From positions 14,935,802 through 14,999,801 of the forward strand of contig NC_087064.1 in NCBI RefSeq assembly GCF_963678635.1: 64,000 nt of DNA, written 5' to 3'. Source of the DNA: Symsagittifera roscoffensis (lineage: Eukaryota; Xenacoelomorpha; Acoela; Convolutidae). The position numbers and the translations under genes were made by a program. How positions within the stretch are numbered: the stretch's first letter is position 1; every line of letters begins with the position of its first letter. Below are positions 43,194-54,960 of the stretch, in pieces. Below the pieces are notes generated by a model. That model was not told the origin of the DNA and did no database searches. It was given only the letters and a program-made list of their open reading frames with translations.

Positions 43194-45398
43194 ACGCCAT
43201 GCCTTCTTGTAAATGGCAGGTCGGTTTTTCTGACCGAGCAGTTCAGATTTTTCGAATCATTACCTTGCGGAATGAATTGTATCAATCTATTCCACATCAA
43301 TGCCTCGCGAGTTCTCATTATCAAAAAAGGGTGCTGATTTTGCTTTTTGTCAATGAAAGGTTTCCGGTCACATTAGAATTTAATTCTTCAAATTGACGCT
43401 CTAACAAAACACGTGAAATCAATAACGGCGGAAAACCTCTGAGAGCGGGTAAAAATTCAATTTTGAAATTTGATGTCTATTTTTATTTGAAGGGTCGCGT
43501 TTACCCGCAAGAGCGAGCTGTAGCTAGGTAAAAGCATTTTGGCATTTGATTTATTGGTACCGCGTGAACGCACTATACGAAGTACCTGGAACTATTACCC
43601 GAAAGCGACTAACCACACAAAAAGCATAATTAAGTGATGGTCATTTGGTTCTATACGCATATGGCCGTAAATGTATTGCTTTTCATTTCTTTGCCATTTG
43701 TCGGATGATTTTCCGTTAGAGACACTTGCTGGTCCTGAAATACACGCTTCGGAGATATTTGCCTTTTCTTAGTAATAGGAACTCAACACTGAGATAGTAT
43801 AAAACAATCATGAATTAATAATTAACTTCAAAACTGTTCGGTTGTCATGAAATAAGTTGAAAGTTTTGGCCCATGTTGCTTTGAAGTGGGAAAAAATTAA
43901 ACCAGAAATTATCAACTAGAAAAACATCACAAGTTATATTGACATCAAAACATCAATGCTTCATGATATAATCTGATTTCCAATATATTCGATTTCTTTG
44001 AGGGCAATAAAATAAATCAATCAAGCGTACTGAATTAATAATTAATTCTACCTTTCAAGGCTCCTATGAAGCATTTTGTCATTGTGTTTCTAGATAGGTT
44101 TCAGTCTCAAATTTTTTCATGCGGAAGGACGTATAGTTTCTCATGCATTAAAACTTAAATTGGTTTAAAAAATTTCACAAATGACAAGAAATTTTACAAC
44201 TGCGACTCGTAATCCGTTTTTCTTCGAAAAGAAGAAAAAATTACAATTTACCTATTTTTTTGCTGCTAGCAATGTTGATTTGTTTTGTTACACGTATGCC
44301 CTGGAAGCTTCAAAGCGCTCTTCCGATTATATTCCAGGGTTGAAGGCTCTGTAGTAATACTAATGGAATATGCCAGTCCAGCTGGGCATATTGACAGATC
44401 AATTTAACATACAGGCATGAGACAAAATTGGGCCATTATTAATTTAAAGAAAAAAAACGGTTACATTTTGCATCCGCCTAGTTTCGGAGATTTTCAGTCT
44501 AATTAAGTTATTGAGAAATCTTTCATGTTCCTAGAAGAGCTAAACATGATTAAAAAGGATTAAAAAATCCTTAGTTTTATTAAGAATGAAGCAAAAAAAA
44601 GAATGGGATGTTTAAAAAATTTGGCCCGTGCTTTTTAAATAAAATTTTATTTGTCGCCAGGCATTTAGACTGTCTATGACTGGATAAAGCGGATTAAATT
44701 ACTCGGGATGGATTGCTATTACTGGTGCACAACAATTGTTTTCAAATACCTAGTTTGATTATGCGAATTTTCATCATGCTGTTCCTGGTGTTTCATGTTT
44801 TGATCAGTGCATTTATCAAGGGCATTTTCTATTTTGGGGTTTGTTACCGGGATAACCAAAACTTGTTATCATAAAATTTCTATATATGAGAAACTTCTTG
44901 TCTTACAATTCCATACATTTCCATACGTACAAAAATTGTACGATATCTCTATGATAAACATGGAAATTTATTACTAACAGTTTGTCATAAATGGAAATTG
45001 TATGATAAACATTTTCTTCCAAAAAAAGTTGTAGTATTTTTATTATCAACAGACTGTATTGATTGAATCACATAGCCACAGAAATTTGTACGAATCTGTT
45101 TTAAATGATTTTTTGAAATTGTATGATTAGCATTTTTCTATAGATTCGATGTATGGAATTGTATGATAAGCATTTTCGGTGTATGGAGATCAACCCGGGT
45201 AATTAAAAGGTTTTAGTCAATGAAACATTTAGAATACACCAATTTTTAGTGATTATGATCCTTTCGACTATTCGTTACTTAAGATGCATCAGCTACTGGG
45301 GGTATAAAAAATGGTGCAAAAAATATCTTATTGAGAATTGAGTCAACTTGATACCTTAGCTGCAACTTTCCTTGCTTTTCATAGCGCCTTAACTCATT
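43194..45398. other. AT-rich DNA with a recurrent ATGATAAACATTTTC-like motif
   Basis: No gene supported. Between 44936 and 45180 the string TGTATGATAAACATTTTC and variants appear about four times at irregular spacing. CCCTGGAA (about 44300) and TTCCAGGG (about 44334) are an inverted pair. Otherwise featureless. Confidence 0.4.
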
Positions 45399-45725
45399 TT
45401 TCTGACTTTCGACTATGCAAAAGTTTGTGCTCGGGGTGGTTTTTTTCACTGCAGACAAATTTCTATTTATTATCTAGCAATTTTGACCGTCGGTATATTT
45501 CAATTCTCTTCTGAAATTCATTGATGCCCTGAAATCAGTGTTGAAAATATTTATCACCTGTGATCAATTTTTGTAATTTTCTGGGGACATATTTTGTAAA
45601 TGTAAACGGCAAAACAAATCATTACAAATTGAATTGACGCAAAGAATTGCTATTGTGAAAAATTACCAGAATAAAAAAATCATTTTTTGTTTTACATAGC
45701 ATGTGGGGGTTGTGCCAGAAAAAAA
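45399..45725 (+). mobile_element. Family 1 element, 5' part only
   Basis: TTCTGACTTTCGACTATGC, GTTTGTGCTCGGGGTGG, CTGCAGACAAATTTCTATT, CACCTGTGATCAATTTTTG and ACATAGCATGTGGGGG are in family order. The subterminal repeat and 3' hairpin are missing. Confidence 0.6.
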
Positions 45726-47543
45726 TAGAAATGGAAACAAAGAAAAACTTTAAATTGTATTTCTATTTTTATATCGATTATATTGGTTTTCACATCAATT
45801 ATATCGATCACAAAAACATATTATATAGACAATCAATATCACATTCTGAGAGTTCATGTTACCTCAATCAAAAATGATACTGCCACTCTAAAAACTAAAA
45901 TAAGATAATCAGTTAAGTTATTTTTAAAAAAATTGAAATTTGAAAAAAAAAATTTAGGAGAAATCATGCTAATGCAGCAAACCCTTTCGAATTGAAACAT
46001 GACGTTTTTCATATTTCGAGCGTGTAATTCCGATAAAAATTATGATATTTTGCCTCATATAGCGTCGTTGGAAATGCGAAAAAATCTATATTTTGCGTTT
46101 GATATGTGTTATAGTTAAATAATTTTGTGGTTTTTTTCTCCGCTCACCAGGCGTCTGTTGATTTATTGTTGGTTTATTCGCTGCTGTGAAATTTTTGTCT
46201 TAGCTTTTGAATAAATCTAGAGATTGTCTCTTCGATGTTTTGAACTTAACTTGAGATGATTAAGGATAATTTAACTAGTTTTTCGACATTTTTTCTAAAA
46301 TAATTGTTTTTGACTCAAGGACTTTGTTTATTTGGAAATAGATTGTTTTTCAAGTGGCTTTTATTTGCCTCTCTGTTTATTCGGCGTTTCAACCATCCCA
46401 CATTGTATTAATGGGTATTTCCCTTTAAAACCCAGTTAATTATGGCCCCCAATAAAAATCAGATAAAAGAAATATACATGCAAGTGATGTAGCAAGTGTA
46501 AATTATTTTAAACTTATTTTTGCTAGCTTAACTCTCATAATGTAGCCAAATTTTAATTTCCATCATACCAACTTCATCATTTTAAAACAGCGAAACAAGG
46601 CTATGGTGTACTTAAATAACCAAAAACATCCGGCACCTTCAACCATTTAAGCCAGATATGTCCTTAGAAGATGCATGTTTGGTTTTTACTACTCTTATGG
46701 GCTACACCAAAAAATTTTGCAACACCAAGATGTTTCATAATTGCAACAACAAAAAGGCACAAGTAAACTCTGCAAAGCAAAATTTCACTACCTATATCAT
46801 ATCTTAGAAGACTATAGTACCTCACAAAACAAAAAGGTTCGATAAACGCATAAGCAAATGTGTTATGACATGACTAAATAAACATATAGAAGAAGTTTAG
46901 TTTTAGTTTATTCATGAAAAGTGATCTAGAATAAATTGAAGAAAGTTTTGATTAAATAAAACTCAAATATGCTCGCAACAAGAAGTTTTAAAATACACAA
47001 ATCCCAATTTTTGAAATATTGAAACACGAGTGATATTTACAATATTTGGATTGTAAACCACCAAAATAAAAAGCCAAACCATCACAGTTGACCTCTAAAT
47101 AATCATTTAGAGGAAAATTACTTCCTCTATCAATAGACTTGCAAGATTTATTGCGAGGAAAGCTGTGATTGCAAGACTGTCAATTTGAACATATCATGAC
47201 TCATTACACTTAAAATACACTTTTCTGACAGCCATATTCAAAAGCTATCTCTTTGTGGATCATTAATTTTCAGGAGGACACTTCTGCCTGTACAGTTTTT
47301 GTAAACCAATTCCAACTATTTTTTTTTCAGAGAAACAAAACTATAAAATAATTTCACATCATGAGACACTATATTTTCATCTGGATCTATAACAAAGATT
47401 GTAAATGGTTGTCTGCCAACTTCGATGTTAAAATCGATATTGGTTTCATCAGTATTGACAAAAAACTGTTGCAAATGCTTAGAAGAACATCTCATACGAG
47501 CTGCTCAGAAGTGATAGAACTAGTCGTAGGGGTGTTTCAGTTT
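45726..47543. other. Featureless AT-rich DNA with one short hairpin
   Basis: No gene supported; the frame at 47361-47678 runs into the 5' LTR and is spurious. CCTCTAAAT (47092-47100) and ATTTAGAGG (47105-47113) form a perfect hairpin. Confidence 0.4.
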
Positions 47544-47919
47544 TGCATACTTTTGACAAATAACTTTGACAATCATGCAAATTTTATGACTGTAGGGAAA
47601 AAAACTTCATTTTATATGGAGTCAGTTAAAGGTGTGAAAATCCATAAACTTGGTAAAATCAAAATTTACCCAGATTGAGGATAGAAACAGGCCAACCCGG
47701 GAACATCATAAATGTTGAATATTCAGAGCAATCAGCTGGTTAAAAAATCATTCCTTGATAAACATTTTCATTACTAATTTCCTCCAAGTATCTCATAAGT
47801 CTGCATCATCAACTTTGAGTATAAATATTCAAGCATTTATAGATAATTCGAGTTTTCAACTTTAATTACACTCAATCCTTGTTCTATTCTGAGAAAGCAC
47901 GGGTTGGGCTGATCCTACA
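47544..47919 (+). repeat. 5' LTR (approximate start)
   Basis: Closely matches 52867-53234 over TTTATATGGAGTCA, ATTTACCCAGATT, CCCGGGAACATCATAAATG, TTGAATATTCAGAGCAATCA, CATTTATAGATAATTCGAG and CTGATCC(T/C)ACA. The end ACA at 47919 is shared. A TATA-like GTATAAATATTC lies at about 47819. The sequence just after it (GGGCGACAGAGAC) is a plausible but unproven primer-binding site. Confidence 0.8.
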
Positions 47920-48212
47920 AAGGGCGACAGAGACAAAAACAAGAGTCAGGAAGAAAAGTGAATTTCAAAAAAGTTTCGAAATGTGTCGAAAATGTCAGGA
48001 AAACATTACAAATCTTATAAAACATTAAAACGCGTTGAAATCACGTTTAATAGATATAACCAGGAAAACTCGGCAATAAATTGATCAACCTTGGGTAGTA
48101 AATTGTCAATTAACCTTTTAAAGCCAGAAGTAATTGACCTGAATTCAACGGAAGGTTCAAAAAAATCAAGCTGAACAACAAAATTTTTGAGACAAAACCA
48201 GAGAAACTGTAT

Positions 48213-48950
48213 TTGAGGGACATAAAACGTTTTTTTAAGCTAGAATCAGCGGGTAAAACCTATAAAAACTCCAACTACAGGGGTAACTTGATAAATAATC
48301 AAGTAAGTAGGGAGTTAAGTTTGGCAACGGCAAGTTCGGTATCCAAGATGTTTTTGCCGGAGGCATTCACTTGTTCTAACGATTTTGAATGCTATTTAAC
48401 ACACTTTGAGCTTTTAGTTGAACTGAAAAACTGGAAACGCATTGTAAGTGGAACCAAACCTGATGAACGGCCGCATTATTTCGCGTTAAGATTGCGGAAA
48501 ACTGTAATCGATTTTTGCCCTACCCACCCAGATGCTACTAGAAATAGTTATGATGTGACCATTGAAGCTTCTCGAAGACATAACAGTGAAAAACCGGTGG
48601 TCTTCCGCGGACGACTAGCGCGTCGCGTGCAGCAGGCAGGTGATTAGTTAACAAATTTCCCGGGATATTTACAGCAATTGGCACTGAAGTTGTACCCAGA
48701 CGAGTCCCAGGCCATAAGGAATTTCTCGAAGGGATCCACCATAGCCAAATTAGACTTGAACGCAAGGTTTTTTTGGAAAAGGACATGAACATCGCAGATG
48801 CCTTAAGCGGGGAATTTACTTGGAAGCGATAGTTAAAATTGAGGAAGAACAACAAACGCCCCGAACGGCAGCCAGACGGAGGGATGTAACAGAAATCCTA
48901 ATAGACTCGGTGAACAGATTAGTTCAACAAACGTCGTTTGACAATTAAAA
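48213..48950 (+). pseudogene. Gag remnant of the Ty3-type element
   Basis: From about 48348 a frame reads FLPEAFTCSNDFECYLTHFE, RPHYFALRLRKTVIDFCP, ATRNSYD and KPVVFRGRLARRVQQ, the capsid-like region of a Ty3-group Gag, before a stop at 48645-48647. The downstream part (LQQLALKLYPDESQ near 48670-48715, then RIEEEQQTP near 48837-48865) continues in other frames, showing at least two frameshifts. Product would have been the structural Gag protein. Confidence 0.8.
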
Positions 48951-49019
48951 TAATGCCCAGATCAGTGACGGTCGAAGAGAAAACAGCCACTGGGGAGGAA
49001 CGCGACGCGATGGAAACCA

Positions 49020-50110
49020 ATATAGGGAAAAAAATTCAAGATACCGATCAAGAATTCCCACCGCAGTACAAGTACGCGAAAGAAATGACAATCCCAGAAG
49101 GGAATACAACTATGACAAATGTCGACTCTGTGTGGGAAAAGTTCATTGGGCAAGAACTGCCGTAATTGTTTTACTTGATTGTTGATAACGGCGGATAATT
49201 CCTCACCTTGCTTTGGAACTCTATTCTAAACATTGGCGAACAATTACTATACAGTACGAAACATCGGACAGCGCTACCTATATCAGCACTAACAACGACT
49301 GGTGTCCGAACCTTTCGAACAGCATAGAGGAATGCAAGAATCCTCAGCAGACAAAAACACTTGTAGAAAACGTCATCAAGGGTTGAAAACGGTACTGTCT
49401 TCAGTAGTCCAGAAGGTTTAATTGAAGGCATACAGGAATTCGAAGAAGAAACCGGGCTACTGGTAGCTGATTCACTGGTTAGTGGAAACCAAGGAAAAAG
49501 ATGCTGGAAAATCCTGAACATGCAAAATGAAGCTATTAACATGTACCATGACAGCAAAATCTCGCACTATATCGGGTTGAGAAATCAGATTCAAAAACAT
49601 AAATCAATGTGTGAAAATACAATTCAAAATTGCCCAAATATTGTTCTGCAAAAAAAAATTACCAGTGGACGTTACAATTGTTGGTAGTGAGTCGCACACA
49701 ATATTTACAGACCCAATTAGCAGAGTAGTCTATCGCAATTAGACTCTCGCGCTGTGCAATAGAGTCTATTCTAATGCTTTTGAATTAGGTAATGGTTTCT
49801 GGGTATCATATTCAAAATTACTGAAATTGATTCGCACGCCAAAAAGAATCAGAGAAAACGGCAGCTTTGAGTTCCTTTGATAATACTGGTGGTGGTGTTT
49901 TCACGGATGAGAAGCATAAAAGCTTTGAATAATAAAGTGTTAGCGGCTAACAATTCGGCGTTCAAATTAATTGGCGGTATCGACATCAAAATCCAAATGA
50001 AACCAAAATTCGGAGAGTTCGACCAAAAATTTTTAATAACGGCGGATAACTGCTTACCTTGCCTTTGGTTTTTGTGATAGATCAAGAATGTATTCTAAAC
50101 ATTGGCGTCA
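49020..50110 (+). pseudogene. Duplicated pol segment, first copy, internally deleted
   Basis: 49084-49180 matches the segment leading into the zinc knuckle (CGAAAGAAATGACAATCCC ... GCAAGAACTGCCGTAATTG). It then jumps at about 49180/49183 directly to the end of the protease and linker (ITADN ... ALPISALTTTGVRTF, EEETGLLVADSLVSGNQGK), losing the knuckle cysteines and protease active site. From about 49905 to 50110 another piece of protease (NKVLAANNSAFKLIGGIDIK) follows out of order. This arrangement is a tandem duplication with deletion of one unit. Confidence 0.7.
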
Positions 50111-51360
50111 ATAAGTTCAAGAGATCGTTCAAGAGACTGATCAGGAACTCCCTCCCCAGGACTAAATACGCGCGAAACAAATGACAATCCCAGAAGGAAA
50201 AGCAACTATGACAAATGTCGACTTTATGTGCAAAAGGTTCATTGGGCAAGAACTGCCGTAATTGTTTTACTTGTGGAAATTCTACCCACATTACGCGAAA
50301 TTGCCCTTGGAATAAAAGGACGGAACAAACCAAGGTAATCAAGGTGTGCTCCACTAACAAAACGAAATGTTTGAATGTGGAGTTGTTATTGAACGGGAAA
50401 TTGGTAACAGGTATGTTAGACAGTGGGGTTAGCTTTTTGCTCATAAGTTTCGACGTGAATGAACGGCTTGAAAAGCCGAGAAGAATAAAGGCTTTTAATA
50501 ATAAAGTGTTAGCGGCTAACAATTTGGCATTCAAAATAGTTGGCGGTATCGACATGAAAATCCAAATGAAACCAAAATCCGGAGAATACGACCAAGAATT
50601 GTTAATAACGGCGGATAATTGCTTACCTTGCCTTTGGATTTCCTGATAGATCAAGAATCTATTCTAATTTTTGGCGAACAATTACTATACAGTACGAAAC
50701 ATCGGAGAGCGCTACCTATATCAGCACTAACAGCGACTGGTGTCCGAACCTTTCATATAGCATAGAGGAATGCAAGAATCCTCGGCAGACAAAAAACACT
50801 AGTAGAAAACGTCATCAAGGGGTGAATAAGGTACTGTCCTCAGTAGTCCAGAAGTTTTAATTGAAGGCATGCAGGAATCCGAAGAAAAAACCGGGCTACT
50901 GGTAGCTGATTCACTGGTTAGTGGAAACCAAAGAAAAAGTTGCTTGAAAATCCTGAAGTTGCAAAATGAAGCTATTAACCTATACCATGGCAGCAAAATT
51001 GCTCATTATTTCAATTTGAGAAATCAGATTCAAAAACATAAATAAATAGCGAAAATACAGTTCAAATTCGCCGAAATATCCTTCTGCAAAAAAGAAGTAT
51101 CGGTGGACGTTACAAATGTTGGCAGTGAGTCGCACACAAAATTTATAGACCCAATTAGCAGAGTAATGTATCGCAATTGTACTCTCACGCTGTGCAATAG
51201 AGTCCATCCTAATGCTTTTGAATTAGGTAATGGATCTGGGTACCATATGCAAAACAACTGAAGTTGATTTGCACGCCAAAAAAAATCAGAGAAACCGGCA
51301 AAAAATGTGCAACTTTGAGCTCTTTTGATAATACCGGTGGTGCTTTTTTACGGATAAAGA
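50110..51360 (+). pseudogene. Zinc knuckle, aspartic protease and linker, second copy
   Basis: One frame (50215-50646) carries a CCHC knuckle, CFTCGNSTHITRNC (C-x2-C-x4-H-x4-C), then about 40 residues later the protease active site MLDSGVSFLLIS and NKVLAANNLAFKIVGGID. It ends prematurely at LPCLWIS. The continuation (YSTKHRRALPISALTATGVR, then LLVADSLVSGNQRK) is in other frames up to about 51030, the region between protease and RT in Ty3-group pols. The protease motif is DSG rather than DTG. Repeats the order of 49020-49900 with its middle retained. Confidence 0.75.
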
Positions 51361-52323
51361 TTTGAGAGTTTGAGAGACAGTCAGTTGCCACAATTTATGA
51401 AACATAGTAGGAAGACAAAAACAGGAAGGGAGATCTTCATGGGACAAAACGAGGGATACGCTCACTTACGTATTTTTTACTCTTTTCTTGGCAGCTTTAA
51501 TATAGGAGGGAGCCAATAAGGAAACGGTTATCCAGCCGTTGAACCCATTGGAGGTGTACAGTTATTAAAGACACTTCAGAGGAAACTCCAGAAGTAGATA
51601 CAGAAAGGAAAAAGAAAAACATTGTTTGGTAAGGGAAACCTGAAATGCACGGTATATCAGGATAATGCATTTATAAACCAAGACGTAAAACACATTAGCA
51701 TAGCTTGTTTGGACGAATAAGTTTAAGATATTTTTGAATGTATTTAAAACAAAACACAATGCTATCTGTGGGATTAAGATAGAAGAAATGAAAGCACAGC
51801 ATAGACTGTGGGATTGAGAAAAAATATAGGTAGATACTTTTAAATGGCTTTTAGGAAACCGACAGGAAGCAGAAGTCGGGGATTTTGTTTATTTTCTGTC
51901 GGAACTGTTTAAAGTTAAGGCTGTGGTGCGGTCTACTGTATTCAAGATAGTAGGCGTTTAAACTAAATTTAAAACTGTGACGCCCCTCGAACAGCTTCAA
52001 CAACCAAATATTGTGAATCGGGCGCCATTTTCGTGCTAAGAGGTGATCAACCTCAAGGGTCAGATAAGTGGAGCGGAGAGGTATTTGGATAACAGCGAGA
52101 AGCTGAGGTGACAAGCCTGCAACTCAGGGAGCAACTGGGAATCTCTCAAATTGAGGTTAACAACGGAATAGAGAGACTTCTGCAAATAGAAGGAGCCGTT
52201 GCAGGCTTTAATTGAAAGTTCTCGAAATAGAGAGGGACTCGCTGGAGAGCGAGAACAAAAAGAATAACTCTGAAAGCCAGAGGGAGAGGAAGAAGCTTCA
52301 CGCTAACTTTAAAGCAGAAACTT
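51361..52323 (+). other. Internal region of the LTR element lacking recognisable RT/integrase
   Basis: Roughly 1 kb is far too short for RT, RNase H and integrase, and none of their motifs is visible. From about 52080 the plus strand becomes Glu/Gln/Arg/Lys-rich in shifting frames (REQLGISQIEVNNGIERLLQ around 52123-52185), which may be the decayed coiled-coil N-terminus of the following ORF. Confidence 0.45.
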
Positions 52324-52581
52324 TTGCAAAAAAAACAGCTCGGGAAAAATCTGCGTCTACATGACGCACAGAGTCCATTTTCCGCCCCTACCAGCCTTTG
52401 TGATTTTTTATTGTTGTCGGAACTGGCGCCGCCTGAAACAGTGAATAGGATTTCTAAGAGTCTTTGCCTTATATGCCACCCAGATAAAGGCGGAAGAGAG
52501 GACTTCTTCAAACTGATGTATGAAGGCCGATATTTTTTCATGGGTCCAGAGGCGAGAAAAATCTACAAAAAAAGAGCCTAG
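52324..52581 (+). pseudogene. J-domain-like ORF inside the LTR element (HPDKGG motif)
   Basis: An 86-codon open stretch ending in TAG at 52579-52581; the listed start is TTG and the frame is open upstream only to a stop near 52228, so the true N-terminus is lost. Residues about 31-85 resemble a DnaJ domain: a helix I-like LLLSELAPPETVNRISKSLC, then CHPDKGG (His-Pro-Asp at 52477-52485, the Hsp70-contact tripeptide), then a helix III-like EDFFKLMYEG and a terminal ARKIYKKR. J-domains recruit Hsp70 and stimulate its ATPase. It sits in sense orientation 285 bp before the 3' LTR, where some LTR elements carry an extra ORF. Host DNAJ capture or an unusual element-encoded ORF3 are both possible. The motif is seen; the function is inferred. 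Confidence 0.55.
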
Positions 52582-52866
52582 AAGCTGCAAAAGATGTGTT
52601 GCGCCATTAAAATGGCCACTTAAACAGGCAGTTTGTCTTTTTAACAAAATTGTTGATGTGCTCTATAAAAATAGTCCCCCTTAACGTTCTAAAAGTGGTA
52701 AAAAATGTGTCATAGGGGAACACCTGATTTGCAAAATAACCACCATAATTGCTCCGTCGTGAGTAGAACACTCCAATTTCAAGAAGTTTCCTTGTTAGTA
52801 AATCGTAAAGATCATAACTTGAATTAGTTTGAGAAAGATCATTGCTTATTTATGATATCTGAGAAC

Positions 52867-53234
52867 TGTCAACGCTTTAAATAACTTGGACAATTAAGCA
52901 AACTTTATAACAGTTGGGAGAAACTTTCACTTTATATGGAGTCATATAAAGGTGCAAAAACCCGTAGTCCTGGTAAAATCAATATTTACCCAGATTAGGG
53001 ATTGAAACGGGGTAACCCGGGAACATCATAAATGTTGAATATTCAGAGCAATCAGTTGGTTAGTAAATCATTCCTCGATAAATCATTTCATTATTAAATT
53101 CCTGTAAATATCTCATAAGTCTGTGAGATCAATTTTGTGTATGTATGATAAAGCATTTATAGATAATTCGAGTTTTCAACTTAACTTACACTGATTCCTT
53201 GTTCCAATCCCAACCCGTGTTAGCTGATCCCACA
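52867..53234 (+). repeat. 3' LTR (approximate start)
   Basis: Counterpart of 47544-47919; starts about TGTCAACGC and ends CTGATCCCACA at 53234. Differences from the 5' LTR include substitutions and small indels (for example GTATGTATGATAAAGC replacing GTATAAATATTCAAGC). No convincing polypurine tract directly precedes it, so the start could be off by some tens of bases. Confidence 0.78.
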
Positions 53235-53365
53235 AAAAGATCTTTCTTTTCTATTTTTCATAGCAAGCAATTTTATGTTTATTCCTTCTCAAATTGTAGC
53301 ATCAGCGAATCAGATTTCAATTTTGTTGTTTGAATTTTTCACATCATTGCGCAAAAACTAGGGAA

Positions 53366-54660
53366 TTCAATACCAATACCAATATCAATACCACAATACC
53401 AAAACCAAGGCACTTATACCAATGCCCATACCGAACCGAATTATCAATACCAATACCAATACTAATACCAAACCCAGTCAATACCTCAATACTTTGTTAC
53501 AATAACTCAAATCTTTTGCAAACACTTTTTTAACTAGTGTTAGCTAAAATCACAAATCATTTGAAACACGAAATATTTAGCACCGAAATGTCTTGCATGA
53601 GCTGTCAAGAACTTTCTATTTTTTTAACATAAGTACAGCGAACGGAAGGAATTCAATACTGGTTTTAGAAAACTTTTTTGTTTAATAGTTTAATTTTCTT
53701 GTTTTTTGTTTTTGTTAGATTGCTGTGTTACTCTCTAACAAAACAAAATCACTTTTTGGTAAAAAAGGTAAAATAAATTTTTCGCTATTCAGGTACTCAA
53801 AAAAACTACTGGCAAAATAGATTGACTGCTGATCATCTTGCTCGCAATGTTTTCATCACAAATAACGAGTTTCTACCTATATTCTGAAAATTGATTTTCT
53901 GAAATATTTCATGTTTTTCTACATATTAGTTTAAGAGTTTTTTTTGTACATATATCTATCGTATATCTCAGTCAAATCCCCTTGAAAAACTAATCTAACA
54001 ATGATTTCTGTGATTTGAGAGTGATCCGAGACGATTCATAACACCAAGAGCCTGGTTTTGGTCAATCCAATACCAGGGACCTGGTATTGATCAATGCCAA
54101 TACCAGGAACCTGGTATTGATCAATACCAATCAGTGGGTTCAATTCCGGTTCCAATTCCGGGGGGTTAATTCCTATTCCTTGTAATTCAATTCCAGTTCC
54201 AATTCCCGGAGAGGCTAAAATTCAATTCCAATTCCAATTCCTGCTAGTTTCCGTTGCCACAAAATTTATTCCAAATTAGAGTTTCTAATATTTTTTTCTA
54301 ATATAGTTTTAATACCTCTATTAAGCATTAATAACGAGTTGTTATCGTATATGTAATAGTATATTGTAATGGTACGATTGATTATGTAAATTATTTTTAT
54401 ATATTCAAGCATTTTTACGTTTATTAAGATTTAGACCGAGTCATTTTTCAAGAAATCAGTTTAGTTTGCCAACTTTTGAAGTCAATTCCATGTCAATTCC
54501 AGCCAAAAATTCAATTCCAATTCCCATTCCCGAAACTGGAATTGACCACAATTCCAATTCCCAATTCCTGTGACCCTGTCAAATCTCAATTCCAACAAAA
54601 TTCAAATACTTGAATTCCCTGATACCAATACCAATCTCAATGACTGATTCTGTCAATATC
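53366..54660. repeat. Degenerate AATACC/AATTCC simple-repeat region
   Basis: Dense (CAATAC)n-like repeats at 53366-53503. Three 30-bp units with CCAATACCAGG ... CCTGGTATTG inverted arms lie at about 54040-54130. (AATTCC)n runs lie at 54140-54250 and 54480-54600, followed by AATACCAATCTC near 54620. Ordinary AT-rich DNA separates the blocks. Two related hexamers and repeated inverted arms suggest local expansion. Frames here (53330-53533, 54579-54782) are repeat by-products. Confidence 0.75.
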
Positions 54661-54960
54661 AATATGTGACATTCGACCAGAATGAACGAAAATGCAGATT
54701 CGGCGATTTCGAATAGTTGGCAGCTAACCTTCCAAAATGACAGTTTTGAGAGATTGGTGACGTTATTGGGACAATTAGTCAAACGGTGAAGGTCAAGATA
54801 TTCTGGTATTTTGAAATTTTAAAAATTCGATCTGAGAAGTCGCACTTCTGAGAAACGGCAAAAACCGCCATTTTGGAAGAAAGCCAGAAGAAAATCAGAA
54901 CAACAAGAGTTGCGATAGTGATAACTACGAGAATTGCGATAGAAAAACAACAACAAATAG
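54661..54960. other. Spacer before the 54961 ORF
   Basis: Minus-strand frames at 54779-55283 overlap the better-supported plus-strand ORF and are not supported. No other feature. Confidence 0.4.

Larger units (their letters stand above)
47544..53234 (+). mobile_element. Degenerate Ty3/Gypsy-type LTR retrotransposon with a J-domain-like ORF
   Basis: Two related LTRs bound an internal region with decayed gag, a zinc knuckle, protease, the protease-to-RT linker (present twice), and a 3' ORF with a J-domain-like motif. No reverse transcriptase, RNase H or integrase could be recognised between about 51360 and 52320, so pol has been deleted or decayed beyond recognition. The outer LTR edges are approximate and no target duplication was found. 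LTR divergence and numerous stops make this an old copy. Confidence 0.82.

Noticed and set aside
47361-47678. 105-codon frame at the 5' edge of the LTR element
   Set aside because: It runs into the 5' LTR, has no domain, and the LTR part is non-coding in the second LTR.
51361-52320. Hidden RT or integrase in the LTR element
   Set aside because: I looked for YxDD, RNase H and HHCC/DDE patterns on the plus strand and found none; the space is also too short.
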